DNA of 64,000 nt. Origin: DATBQN01 sp963799925. Its GTDB lineage: Bacteria; Acidobacteriota; Thermoanaerobaculia; Multivoradales; UBA5704. The stretch is taken from assembly GCA_963799925.1 (NCBI GenBank), contig CAWCYZ010000004.1:310001-374000 (forward strand), read 5' to 3'. Both the position numbers and the translations under genes were made by a program. Below are positions 24,736 through 33,257 of the stretch, one piece after another; within the stretch, counting starts at the first letter, position 1; each line of letters begins with the position of its first letter. Below the pieces are notes generated by a model, which did no database searches, was not told where the DNA came from, and was given only the letters and a program-made list of their open reading frames with translations.

Positions 24736-25614
24736 ATGCCGAGGTTCGCGCGGACGACGGCCGGGGTTGCGATACGGGTGGGAGCAGTGCTGCTCGCCCT
24801 CGCGTCGCCCGGCTTCGCGGCCCCCCCTTCCGTCGTGCTCGCGAAGAGCCCGGCGAGCCGGGCGTATGCACCGGCGCGGGCGTCCAACTCGAACCAGGCT
24901 TCTTCGCGCCGCGCTCCTTCGAACGATAAGGCCCCGCTCACCCGCGACGACGTCCGCCACGCCGAGCAGCGGCTGGCCGATCTCGGCTACTGGGTGGGGC
25001 CGGTCGACGGCGTGCTGGACGAGGCGTCGCATCAGGCGCTCGTCGCCTTCCAGAAGATCTCCGGCCGGAAAGCCTCCGGGCGCCTCACCCGCGCCGACCT
25101 CGCCGCGCTCGACCGCGCCGTGCCGCCGCTGCCGCGCGAGCTGGGGCCGCCGCACGTCGAGGTCGACCTCGCCCGCCAGGTGCTGTTCCTGGTCGACGGC
25201 GAGGGCCGGGTCGGCAGCATCCTCCCGGTCTCGACCGGCACCGGCAGGCCCTTCAGCTCGCAGGGCTACTCCGGCACGGCCGACACGCCCTGCGGCCACC
25301 TGGAGGTGTTCAACAAGCTCGCCGGCTGGAAGAAGAGCCCCCTGGGCGAGATGTACAACCCGCTCTACGTCGTGGGCGGCATCGCCATCCACGGCAGCCT
25401 CGACGTGCCGCCGCACCCGGCGAGCCACGGCTGCATCCGCGTCCCCATGTTCGCCTCGCGCCGCCTGCCCAGGATGGTGGCCCTGAAGACGCCGGTCTTG
25501 GTCTACGGCTGCAAGGACGACACCGAGCCGTTTCCGGTGACCGTGGCTGCCGCGCCGATCGCGCCCGCCCAGAGCACCGTCGCCCCGGCCTCGACCTCCC
25601 TGCCGCCCGTCTAG
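24736..25614 (+). CDS. L,D-transpeptidase with peptidoglycan-binding domain
   Basis: The 292-residue secreted protein has a signal peptide (GAVLLALASPGFAAP), a peptidoglycan-binding domain (about 60-118, with EQRLADLGYWVGPVDGVLDE), and a YkuD catalytic domain (about 130-260). The latter carries IAIHGS and the Cys motif SHGCIRVPM, the active site for 3-3 cross-links or lipoprotein attachment in the cell wall. The tail is Pro/Ala/Ser-rich. GAGGGGAGGG lies 5 nt before the ATG at 24736, better supported than the in-frame start at 24700. Confidence 0.93.
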   Translation: MPRFARTTAGVAIRVGAVLLALASPGFAAPPSVVLAKSPASRAYAPARASNSNQASSRRAPSNDKAPLTRDDVRHAEQRLADLGYWVGPVDGVLDEASHQALVAFQKISGRKASGRLTRADLAALDRAVPPLPRELGPPHVEVDLARQVLFLVDGEGRVGSILPVSTGTGRPFSSQGYSGTADTPCGHLEVFNKLAGWKKSPLGEMYNPLYVVGGIAIHGSLDVPPHPASHGCIRVPMFASRRLPRMVALKTPVLVYGCKDDTEPFPVTVAAAPIAPAQSTVAPASTSLPPV

Positions 25615-25670
25615 CGGTCCGCCCGCGCGACCCGCGACCTCGGACGCCCTTCCACCTCGTTTCCTGCTCT

Positions 25671-27416
25671 CTATCCGCGCAGCGCCGCGGCGAGGATCCC
25701 CGGCAGCTTGGCCGGCGACGGCGCGGCTTCGAAGCGCGCGAGCTTCGGCGCCAGCTTCCCGGCGGTCCGGTGGGTGGCGAACCAGACCGGCTTGGGGAAG
25801 ACCCGGAAGGGGGCGCGCACCACCGACTTCTCGAGGCGCGTGAGCATCAGGGTGTTGTGCACCCAGCCGGTGCCGGACTGGATGTCGGCCGCGGTGTGGC
25901 CGGGGTAGGCGCCCCACGGCGTCACCACCAGGCCGTAGCCGGTCGCCGCCCAGTGGTTGATCGAGATCGTTCCATAGCGCAGGTCGGCGACGGCGGCCTC
26001 GACCGCCCGCGCCACCGCCGGATCGGCGAGCGACCGCGGGTGGACGAGGAGGGTGGCGTTCAACGTCCCCCACAGCCGGTCGTTGGCGAAGTCGACGGCG
26101 CGGCCGACGAAGTCCGCCACGCCGCCGGCCGCGAGCGCGGTCTCGCCGAAGAAGCTGCAGAAGGACTCGGTGGTGAAGCAGATCTCGTCCCGCTCGTCGG
26201 GGTCGAGCCCGGCGGCGAAGCCCCAGGGGAGCGTGCCGTCGCCGCGCGCGCCGTAGGTCTCGGCCTGCGGGTGCCGCGCGAGGAAGGCGTCGAAGCGGTC
26301 GGCGGCGCCGGGGTACCAGGCGTGGCGCGGCGGCACGCGGGCGAGCACCCGGCGCAGGGCGGCGAGCAGGCGCTCGCGCTCGCTCCAGGCGGCGTCGGTG
26401 ACGAGGACGCGCGCCGCGTTGCAGTTGAACCCGGCGTTGTGGGTCAGCATCGTCGCCAGGTTCTCGGCGTGATAGGCGAGGTCGCCGTCGCTCCACGGGC
26501 CGGGGACCACGATCACCGGGCTGACGTTGCCGAGCTCGGCGGAGACCGGCTTCGCGAGCCGCGGCCGGCCCTGGCTCTTCCTCCGCTCGCCCTCCCGGCC
26601 GGCGCCGAAGACGATCGCTTCGTACGTCTTGTCCGAGCCGGTGATGTGGATCTCGTCGACGCCGGGGTGATCGCAGAGGTAGGAGCCCACCTCGGCGCCG
26701 CCGTAGACCAGCCGGAAGAAGCCGCGCTCGGCGAGCGGCGCGAACGCCTCGTCGAGGAGCGGCCCGAGGTAGGCGTTCGCCGGGTTCGGCTTGTAGAGGA
26801 CGACCCGGTCCTCGACGAAGAGCTTGTAGAACGCGTCCATCGGGCCGATCGAGGAGACGTTGCCGGCGCCGAGCACGAGGGCGACGCCGCCCGGCCGCTC
26901 GTCCTGGCGGTAGGCGACCGCCATCGTCTCCGCCAGACCCTCGCGCGTCACCCCCGGCTCCATCCAGACCTCGGCGGTGACGCCGGCGTAGAAGATCCGG
27001 TCGTAGAGGTCCTGGGGGAAGATCCTGGCGATCACCTGCCCGTTCGCCCGCCTGCGGACCGGTCCGGGGAGGCGCGGCCGGCCGGTCCGCGCGATCGCAT
27101 CGAGCGACCTCCGGAGCAGCCGCAGGTTGCGGAGGATGAAGTAGGGGCCGACGAGCGCCTCCTCGCCGGCGCCGGCCCGCCGCGGGTCGATCCGCTCCGC
27201 CGCCTCGCATGCCGCCGTCCAGCGGTCGGCCACGGCGAGGAAGCGGCGCGCCAGCTCCGCGGCGAGCCGCGACCGCTCCGCCGGCGGCACCGCGGTCCAC
27301 GCCAGCTTGTGCTCCTGGAGCTCGGCGACCGCCTCGTCGATGACCCGTCGCGAGGACGGCGGGCCGGCGGCGAGGTCGGGTGGCTTAGGGGTGCCGCGGA
27401 GGCTGGAGACGGTCAT
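25671..27416 (-). CDS. aldehyde dehydrogenase family protein
   Basis: This 581-residue ALDH-superfamily protein is longer than the usual 480-500. It has the nucleotide-binding region VALVLGAGNVSSIGPMD near residue 180, the glycine motif DEIHITGSDKTYEAI, a general-base Glu in SAELGNVSPVIVV, and a candidate catalytic Cys in HNAGFNCNAARVLV near 330. The C-terminal part (TISINHWAATGYGL, GTGWVHNTLML) resembles a subgroup of large, poorly characterised ALDHs. The substrate is unknown. The ATG at 27416 has GAGGAG 8 nt upstream; a further 20 open codons upstream lack a better start. Confidence 0.88.
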   Translation of the reverse strand: MTVSSLRGTPKPPDLAAGPPSSRRVIDEAVAELQEHKLAWTAVPPAERSRLAAELARRFLAVADRWTAACEAAERIDPRRAGAGEEALVGPYFILRNLRLLRRSLDAIARTGRPRLPGPVRRRANGQVIARIFPQDLYDRIFYAGVTAEVWMEPGVTREGLAETMAVAYRQDERPGGVALVLGAGNVSSIGPMDAFYKLFVEDRVVLYKPNPANAYLGPLLDEAFAPLAERGFFRLVYGGAEVGSYLCDHPGVDEIHITGSDKTYEAIVFGAGREGERRKSQGRPRLAKPVSAELGNVSPVIVVPGPWSDGDLAYHAENLATMLTHNAGFNCNAARVLVTDAAWSERERLLAALRRVLARVPPRHAWYPGAADRFDAFLARHPQAETYGARGDGTLPWGFAAGLDPDERDEICFTTESFCSFFGETALAAGGVADFVGRAVDFANDRLWGTLNATLLVHPRSLADPAVARAVEAAVADLRYGTISINHWAATGYGLVVTPWGAYPGHTAADIQSGTGWVHNTLMLTRLEKSVVRAPFRVFPKPVWFATHRTAGKLAPKLARFEAAPSPAKLPGILAAALRG

Positions 27417-27529
27417 CTGGACGCTCCTCGAGAGGCCGCCGGAGCGGGCCTCTACGGCTCGACGGCAACATAGCACCGCCGCCGGCCGGCCGCCGGGCGC
27501 GGCGTTACGATCTGAGCGATAATCCCCCG

Positions 27530-28036
27530 ATGGCTCTGGCTGGCTCCACGTCTCCCCGGCAAGACCGCGAGCCAGTCTTCTCCGCCCTCCGCCGCTCCTG
27601 TGAAGAGGTCTACGGCGAGCGGTTGGTGACAGTAGCGATCTTCGGCTCTGCCGGCCGTGGCACGGCCCGGCCCGATTCCGACCTCGACCTCCTCCTCGTC
27701 GCCGACTCCCTGCCCGACGGGCGGATGCGCCGGATCGATGAGTTCGCAGCGGTCGAAAAGCGCCTCGGCGACCTTCTGGCGCCGGAGGCCGTGGCCGCTC
27801 CTCTCCTCTCGCCGGTTCTCAAGACACCCGAGGAAGTCGGCCACGGAAGTCCTCTCTTCCTCGACATGACCGAGGATGCTCTGATTCTCTTTGACCGGAG
27901 GAGCTTCTTCACCCAGGAGCTCGACCGGCTCCGGGAGCGTCTCGCGCACCTCGGCGCCCGGCGGATCTGGCTCGGTAACGCCTGGTATTGGGACCTCAAG
28001 CCCGACTACCGCCCAGGTGAGGTGTTCGAATTGTGA
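27530..28036 (+). CDS. MNT-type nucleotidyltransferase, likely antitoxin of an MNT/HEPN pair
   Basis: The 168-residue protein has the minimal nucleotidyltransferase signature GSAGRGTARPDSDLDLLLV near residue 40, with both Asp of the DxD. In characterised pairs such proteins AMPylate and neutralise a HEPN toxin. Its stop overlaps the start of the HEPN gene (GTGA, 28033-28036), so the pair is translationally coupled. Codon use is less GC-biased than in neighbours, compatible with transfer. Pairing is seen directly; the toxin/antitoxin role is inference. Confidence 0.85.
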   Translation: MALAGSTSPRQDREPVFSALRRSCEEVYGERLVTVAIFGSAGRGTARPDSDLDLLLVADSLPDGRMRRIDEFAAVEKRLGDLLAPEAVAAPLLSPVLKTPEEVGHGSPLFLDMTEDALILFDRRSFFTQELDRLRERLAHLGARRIWLGNAWYWDLKPDYRPGEVFEL

Positions 28037-28443
28037 CCAACACCTCGCTGGCTCAGAGCTATCTCCTCAAGGCGCGGTCACGCCTCAAGATCCTCCAGGT
28101 CCTCCTCGACGAAGAGGCCTACTCCGACGTTGTCCGGGAGGCGCAGGAGATCGTCGAGCTGGCGCTCAAAGGCATGCTGCGACAGGTCGGAGTCGAGCCT
28201 CCGAAGTGGCATGACGTCGGTGGCTTTCTGTTGCAGTTCGGCGACCGCTTCCCGGCTTTCGAGCGCGACCGGCTGGAGCGCCTCGCCGAGATCTCCACCC
28301 GCTTGCGAAAAGAGCGGGAGTTCTCGTTTTACGGCGACATCGACTTCATCCCCACCGAGCAATATTCGCGGGAGGATGCCCAGCAGGCGATCGACGAGGC
28401 TCGAACCACGGTGGAGGCGGCGGCGCGGATCATTCCTGGGTGA
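28033..28443 (+). CDS. HEPN domain protein, partner of the MNT protein
   Basis: The 136-residue all-helical protein has the HEPN features DVVREAQEIVELALKGMLRQ and EPPKWHDVGGFLLQFGD, where PPKxHDVG is common in the family. I see no RX4-6H ribonuclease motif in the C-terminal helix (STRLRKEREFSFYGDIDFIP). If it is a toxin it may act without the canonical motif, or it may be a non-RNase partner. A GTG start at 28033 overlaps the MNT stop codon. Confidence 0.83.
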   Translation: MTNTSLAQSYLLKARSRLKILQVLLDEEAYSDVVREAQEIVELALKGMLRQVGVEPPKWHDVGGFLLQFGDRFPAFERDRLERLAEISTRLRKEREFSFYGDIDFIPTEQYSREDAQQAIDEARTTVEAAARIIPG

Positions 28444-28463
28444 GGTTGCGTGGCCAAGACCGT

Positions 28464-29351
28464 ATGACCCGACGCGACTTCGCCATCGTCTTCTGGGCCT
28501 ACGTGGGGATCGAGCTCCTGGTCGGCGGCCTCGCGCGGCTCGCCAGCCTCGTCCCCGCCGGCGGCAGGCCGGGGACGGCGATCCCGGCCGCCTTCCAGGG
28601 GGTGAGCCTCGCCCTCGGCATCGTCTTCGTCGCCGCGGGCGCCGCGGCGCTGCGCCACCGCGGCCGGCTCGCCGACTGGCTGCTCGGCGCCGGCGGCTCG
28701 CCGGCGGTGTCCGGGGATCATGGCGCCGATCGCGGCGCGGACGGCGCCGCGCTCGCCTGGGACCTGGGGGCGCTCGGCGTCGCCGCGATCGGTTTCTCGC
28801 GGCTCACCGAGGGTCTCGCCCTCCTGCCCTGGGCGCTCGCCTCGGCGCAGACCCCGGACCGCAGCGGCTTCGCCTCGGCCCAGGAGCGCGGTTTCTTCCT
28901 CTCCGGCTTCCTCGGCCTCGTCCTCGGCGCCCTGCTGATCGCCGGCCGGCGCCGGATCGCCGCCCGGATCCTCCAGATAAATCGGCGGATGGATGGGCAG
29001 GTGGACGGGCCGCGGCCGCTCGTCGGCACCGGCGCCGAGCTGCCGGCGCTCGGCTTCGCGCTCCTCGGGCTCGCCTGGGCGATGGCGCAGGTGCCGCAGC
29101 TCGCCGTCTACGCCCTCGCCGGCACGCTCGCCCGCGCGTTCAGCGGCCCGTGGTGGTCGAACGGCGCGACGCTCGACCTCGTCACCCGGGTCGTCTACCT
29201 GGTCGCGGGCCTGGCGCTCGTCTTCGCCAGCCACCGGGCCGCGGACCGCTGGCGGGGCGGCCGCGAGCTGCCGCCGGCGGCGGACCTCCTCGCGGGCCGC
29301 GGGCGGCGTGAGGGCAGGGACGAGAGTCCGGAGCGTCGCGGAGGATCGTAG
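28464..29351 (+). CDS. hypothetical polytopic membrane protein
   Basis: The protein of about 295 residues has six to seven hydrophobic helices and no motif I recognise. The first helix is FAIVFWAYVGIELLVGGLA; two pairs of helices flank a linker rich in Gly/Ala/Asp. The Arg/Gly-rich C-terminus is probably cytoplasmic. The ATG at 28464 is chosen; a GTG at 28440 overlapping the HEPN stop is an alternative. It follows the MNT/HEPN pair by 20 nt, but this closeness alone does not link their roles. Confidence 0.65.
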   Translation: MTRRDFAIVFWAYVGIELLVGGLARLASLVPAGGRPGTAIPAAFQGVSLALGIVFVAAGAAALRHRGRLADWLLGAGGSPAVSGDHGADRGADGAALAWDLGALGVAAIGFSRLTEGLALLPWALASAQTPDRSGFASAQERGFFLSGFLGLVLGALLIAGRRRIAARILQINRRMDGQVDGPRPLVGTGAELPALGFALLGLAWAMAQVPQLAVYALAGTLARAFSGPWWSNGATLDLVTRVVYLVAGLALVFASHRAADRWRGGRELPPAADLLAGRGRREGRDESPERRGGS

Positions 29352-29406
29352 AATCTTCGCGAAGTCGCGCCTTTCGCCCGGCTTCCACTGGCAGACCGGA
29401 GGTCCC

Positions 29407-29709
29407 ATGTCCAAGCGAGTCGCTCACCTGCTCTTCGGCGTCGCCTTCGTCCTCGTCGCAGCCAGCCTCCAGCCGCAAGCCGAGGCCACCTGCACTTCGT
29501 TCTCGGGCACGACCACCTACTACGGCTACATCACCGACAGCGATGGGAGCTTCTACGGCTGTACGGATCTGATCATCAGCCCCGCCATTGCGCACCATTG
29601 GGGCGTGGTCGGGGAGAGGTACTTCGCCTGCGACGGGAGCAGCGAGAGCTCGGGCAACACCTCGTGCCCCAACCCGCAGACGACGATCCATCGCTGCACG
29701 AGCTGCTGA
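29407..29709 (+). CDS. small secreted cysteine-rich protein, unknown function
   Basis: The 100-residue precursor has a clear signal peptide (residues 1-27, ending PQAEA). The mature part of about 73 residues holds six Cys, enough for three disulfides, plus conserved-looking GERYFACDGSSE and a CTSC end. GGAGGT lies 3-4 nt before the ATG at 29407. I do not recognise the family; small acidobacterial secreted proteins of DUF6289 type have a similar style, which is only a loose resemblance. It could be a structural or bioactive extracellular peptide. Confidence 0.7.
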   Translation: MSKRVAHLLFGVAFVLVAASLQPQAEATCTSFSGTTTYYGYITDSDGSFYGCTDLIISPAIAHHWGVVGERYFACDGSSESSGNTSCPNPQTTIHRCTSC

Positions 29710-29793
29710 GCGCACGGCCGCGCCCTCGCGAGCGCGGTCGATCGCTCGGCTAGCCGCGGCGCGGGCGGAGCTCCCGAGGAGGATCGCCCGGCG

Positions 29794-31413
29794 TCAGGGC
29801 GCCGCCTCGTCGGCCAGCTCCGCCCCGGCGCCGTGGCGGGCGGCGGCGGTGGCGGCGGTGAAGAGGCCGCAGACGAGGGCGAAGGCGAGGATGCCGGCGA
29901 GCGCCAGCCAGCCGGCGGGTCCGGCGGGGCGGAGGAGGTCGACGAGCGGCGGGAGGAGATCGAACGGCCGGTGCTCCTTGACGCCGCGCAGAGCCGCCAG
30001 GAGGACGGCGGTGAAGCCGGCGACCGCGGCGCCCGCCAGGGTGCCGGCGACGCCGCGGTAGGCGAGCTCGCCGCTGGTCAGCGGCCTGAACACCACGGGG
30101 TTCTCGACCTCGAAGACCGGCTCGCGCGCCCGCCAGGGGACGAAGCGCGACAGCATCAGGAGGCCGGGGAGGCCGGCGGCGATCGAGAACCAGAAGAAGG
30201 CCGTCCAGCCGACGGCGTAGACGGTGAAGCCGGAGATCGGCCCGCAGAGGAGGCGCGGCAGGCCGAAGAGGCTCGAGAAGAGCGCGTACTGGGTGGCCGA
30301 GAAGCGCTTCTGGGTCATGCGCAGGAGGAGCACCGAGAAGGCCCCCGTCCCCAGGCCGTCGGCGAGGTACATGAAGACCACGGCGCCGTACATGAGCGGC
30401 CGGTTGGGGCCGTGCTGCAGCGAGAGGAGGACGAAGCCGAGGTTGGCGAAGCTCTGCAGGATACCGAAGATCCACAGCGAGCGGCCGAGCCCGAGGACGG
30501 CGGTCGCCGAGCCGCCGAGGAAGACGCCGGTGAGCGTCCCGGCGGTCCCCATGGTGGCGAGCGCCACGCCGCGGTCGAAGTCGCTGTAGCGCATGTCGAC
30601 CAGGAACGGCCGCTGCAGGGCCTGGGCGAAGTTGTCCGACAGCTTGTAGAGGAAGACGAAGGCGAGGATCTCGAGCGCGCGGTGGCGCGAGAGGAAGCCG
30701 AGGAACGGATGCCAGACCGCCTCCTTGAGCGTCCGCGGCGCCGGCGCCGCGTCCTCCGGCTCCGGCGACTTCCAGGTGATGGCGAGCATCGGGAGATAGA
30801 GGAGCGCGAGGCCGACGTCGACCGCCGGCCACGAAAACTCGCCGGCGAGGGTGATGGCGAGCCCGCCGGCGACCAGCATCGCCACCCGGTAGACGGCGAT
30901 CCGCGCGCCGACCGCGACCGCCTGCTCGTCCGGGCGCAGCACGTCGACGGCGTAGGCGTCGATCGCGATGTCCTGGGTCGCCGAGGCGAAGGCGATGGCT
31001 AAGGCGAGGGCGCCGACGATCCACGGCGCGTCCGGCCGGTCGCCGACCCCGGCGAGCGCCAGGGTGAAGGCGAAGAGGCCGACCTGCGCCACCGCCGCCC
31101 ACCCCCGCCGCCTGCCGAGCCAGCCGAGCCAGGGCGGCGTGTAGCGGTCCATCAGGGGCGACCAGAGGAACTTGAACGTCCATGGCGCCTGGGCGAGGGT
31201 GACGAGGCCGACGACGCGGATGTCGACGCCGCTCTTCTTCAGCCAGTCGGGGATGGCGATCCACACCAGGCCGAGCGGCAGGCCGGAGGAGAACGACAGC
31301 AGGGTGACCGAGGCGGTCCGCCACGAGGTCATCGCCCGGCGCAGGCTCACCCAGGTGCCCGGGCGCTTGGCGGGCGCCGGGCGCTCGGCGCGCGGAGGGC
31401 TGGTCGGCGGCAT
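29794..31413 (-). CDS. AmpG-like MFS permease
   Basis: This 539-residue transporter has 12-14 helices. AmpG-type landmarks are FSSGLPLGLVWIAIPDWLK near residue 40, FKFLWSPLMDRY, and the acidic helix ATQDIAIDAYAVDVL near 145. AmpG proteins import anhydro-muropeptides from peptidoglycan recycling. The family also contains transporters with other ligands, so the substrate is likely but not proven. The C-terminus has two extra helices in an Ala/Gly-rich extension. The start is an ATG at 31413. Confidence 0.85.
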   Translation of the reverse strand: MPPTSPPRAERPAPAKRPGTWVSLRRAMTSWRTASVTLLSFSSGLPLGLVWIAIPDWLKKSGVDIRVVGLVTLAQAPWTFKFLWSPLMDRYTPPWLGWLGRRRGWAAVAQVGLFAFTLALAGVGDRPDAPWIVGALALAIAFASATQDIAIDAYAVDVLRPDEQAVAVGARIAVYRVAMLVAGGLAITLAGEFSWPAVDVGLALLYLPMLAITWKSPEPEDAAPAPRTLKEAVWHPFLGFLSRHRALEILAFVFLYKLSDNFAQALQRPFLVDMRYSDFDRGVALATMGTAGTLTGVFLGGSATAVLGLGRSLWIFGILQSFANLGFVLLSLQHGPNRPLMYGAVVFMYLADGLGTGAFSVLLLRMTQKRFSATQYALFSSLFGLPRLLCGPISGFTVYAVGWTAFFWFSIAAGLPGLLMLSRFVPWRAREPVFEVENPVVFRPLTSGELAYRGVAGTLAGAAVAGFTAVLLAALRGVKEHRPFDLLPPLVDLLRPAGPAGWLALAGILAFALVCGLFTAATAAARHGAGAELADEAAP

Positions 31414-31539
31414 CGGCGGATTCTAGCCCGCCGGCGCGGCGATCCGCTGCCGGCGCAGGTGGCCTCGCTCTGGCAAAACTCTTGCAGAATCGATGTGTCT
31501 CGTCGCAATGGTACCCACGACTCCCAAGGAGAAGACCCC

Positions 31540-32109
31540 ATGACAGATGGCGACTACAAAGACACCTCGGCTCCCCGTCCCGTCGACACGCCGGCAACCC
31601 ATCGCGAGGCGGAGCGCGGCAGCGCCAACCGCGATCCCCTGACCGGTGAGCCCGGGGCTGATCCGGTGGGCACCGGAGTGGGCGCCGCGGGCGGCGCCGC
31701 CGCGGGCGCCGCCGTCGGCGGCATCGTCGGCGGCCCGGTGGGAGCTGCGATCGGCGCGGTGGTGGGCGGCGTCAGCGGCGGTCTCGCCGGCAAGGGAGTC
31801 GCCGAAACCTTCGACCCCACCGTCGAAGACGCCTACTGGCGGCAGAACTACGCCTCGCGCCCCTACGCCAAGGGCCGCACCTACGACGATCTGCAGCCAG
31901 CCTATAAATATGGCTACGAGTCGGCCGCCAGACATCAGGGCAAGAGCTTCGACTCGACGTCGCACGATCTCGAGCACGGTTGGGATCATGCCCGCGGCGC
32001 CTCCCATCTCGCCTGGCACGACGCCAAAGATGCCGTGCGCGACGGCTGGCACCGGGTCGAGAGCGGCGTCACCGGCAATCCGAGCCACCGCACCGACACC
32101 CCGCGGTAG
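31540..32109 (+). CDS. glycine-zipper domain protein, unknown function
   Basis: The 189-residue protein has a polar N-terminus and a Gly/Ala-rich zipper with GxxxG spacing (residues 48-85, for example AAVGGIVGGPVGAAIGAVVG), which may insert in or associate with a membrane. The hydrophilic C-terminal part contains EDAYWRQNYASRPY, DLQPAYKYGYESAARH and HARGASHLAWHDAKDAVRD; such proteins are often stress-related, but this is not shown here. AAGGAG lies 8 nt before the ATG. No signal peptide is seen. Confidence 0.78.
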   Translation: MTDGDYKDTSAPRPVDTPATHREAERGSANRDPLTGEPGADPVGTGVGAAGGAAAGAAVGGIVGGPVGAAIGAVVGGVSGGLAGKGVAETFDPTVEDAYWRQNYASRPYAKGRTYDDLQPAYKYGYESAARHQGKSFDSTSHDLEHGWDHARGASHLAWHDAKDAVRDGWHRVESGVTGNPSHRTDTPR

Positions 32110-32128
32110 CGTTCCTCTCGGCGACGCC

Positions 32129-32160
32129 GAGGGATGCGGGGTGCGTCTCCCGCATCCCTC
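32129..32160 (+). terminator. 12-bp perfect hairpin after the glycine-zipper gene
   Basis: GAGGGATGCGGG (32129-32140) pairs perfectly with CCCGCATCCCTC (32149-32160) across an 8-nt loop, 20 nt after the stop codon. No T-run follows. A smaller hairpin (CTCGGC/GCCGAG, about 32118-32132) shares its last bases, so the two cannot fully form together. Termination or attenuation are both possible. Confidence 0.45.
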
Positions 32161-32175
32161 GCGTGGTCGCCGCAC

Positions 32176-32209
32176 GGTGCTGGGGTTCGCTCCCCTCACC
32201 GCGGCCTAC
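32176..32209 (-). repeat. 34-bp REP-like repeat, copy 1
   Basis: The minus-strand sequence reads GTAGGCCGCGGTGAGGGGAG then CGAACCCCAGCACC and matches 41995-42028 (plus strand) with four differences. The core, GGTGAG-n-GCGAACCCC, resembles widespread REP/RAYT-associated palindromic repeats. It lies in the leader of the VOC gene. Confidence 0.75.
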
Positions 32210-32262
32210 GCTTCCTCTCTGCTAGGCTCGCCGCCTACCATCCGAGAGAGGAGAAGCCCCCC

Positions 32263-33093
32263 ATGGCAGAGAACACTCCCGTCAACAGCCAGATCACCGA
32301 CGCCGTCGCCCCCCCAGCCGCCGCGGCGCAGCCGGTCGGCCGCTTCGTCTGGCACGACCTGGTGACCCCGGACATCGCCAAGGCCCAGAAGTACTACGCC
32401 GATCTCCTGGGCTGGTCCTACAAGGACTTCACGACCGGAGAGGGCACCTACAGCATGATCCACGCGGCCGGCACCGAGTGGGGCGGCTTCATGCCCCTCG
32501 ACCCCGCGCATGGCGCCCCGCCCCATTGGATCTCCTACGTGACCGTGCCGGACGTCGACGCCGCGACCGCCGCGGCCGAGCGGCTCGGCGGCAAGGTGAT
32601 GACGCCCGGCACGGATATCCCGACCGTCGGCCGCTACGCGGCGATCGCGAGCCCGCACGGCGGCTACATCCTGCCCTTCAAGCCGGAGCCTCGCCCGGGC
32701 GGCGAGACGCCGCCGGTGCGAGAGCCCGGCGCCTTCGTCTGGCACGAGCTGCTGGCCAACGACCCGCCGAGCGAGGGGAAGTTCTTCAGCGAGATCTTCG
32801 GCTGGCGCATCGAGGAGGCCCCGATGGGCGCCATGGGGACCTACTACCTCTTCAAGCGCCTCGACACCGGCGTCGACGCCGGCGGGATGCTGGCGAAGCC
32901 GCCGGGCGACGCGGGGCCCTCGGCCTGGCTCCCCTACGTCCAGGTGGAGAGCGCCGACGCCACCGCCGCCCGCACCGCCGAGCTCGGCGGCAAAGTCTGG
33001 ATGAAGCCGGCCGACATCCCGGGGGTCGGGCGCTTCACCGTGACGAGCGACCCCGCCGGGGCGATGATCGCCTTCCTCCAGCCGCCGGGCTGA
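32263..33093 (+). CDS. VOC family protein, two glyoxalase/bleomycin-resistance-type domains
   Basis: The 276-residue protein has two tandem VOC modules. The first starts GRFVWHDLVTPDIAKAQKYY near residue 26, and the second starts GAFVWHELLANDPPSEGKFF near 152. Each has the paired beta-alpha-beta-beta-beta fold; the FVWHDL/FVWHEL His residues are potential metal ligands. Such proteins bind metals or small molecules, and the substrate cannot be told. GAGAGAGGAG lies upstream of the ATG at 32263. The leader contains a REP-like repeat. Confidence 0.9.
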   Translation: MAENTPVNSQITDAVAPPAAAAQPVGRFVWHDLVTPDIAKAQKYYADLLGWSYKDFTTGEGTYSMIHAAGTEWGGFMPLDPAHGAPPHWISYVTVPDVDAATAAAERLGGKVMTPGTDIPTVGRYAAIASPHGGYILPFKPEPRPGGETPPVREPGAFVWHELLANDPPSEGKFFSEIFGWRIEEAPMGAMGTYYLFKRLDTGVDAGGMLAKPPGDAGPSAWLPYVQVESADATAARTAELGGKVWMKPADIPGVGRFTVTSDPAGAMIAFLQPPG

Positions 33094-33257
33094 TCGCGGC
33101 TCTCCTGACGAGCGCCTTCGCCGGCCTTGCCCTGCCGATGGCGATTATTGGGGATCTACGGCGCTCCTCCTATGCGGTCGCGCGCCGCAGACACGAGATC
33201 TCCCGGTAGGCCGGCGACCTTCCGCTCGCCCCACCGGCTTCCCGCCCCCGCCTCCCG

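Noticed and set aside
20722..27300. A 2192-codon minus-strand open frame
   Set aside because: It runs antisense to seven or so well-supported genes, is Arg/Gly/Ala-rich and shows no domain. It is a GC-rich shadow of codon-biased genes.
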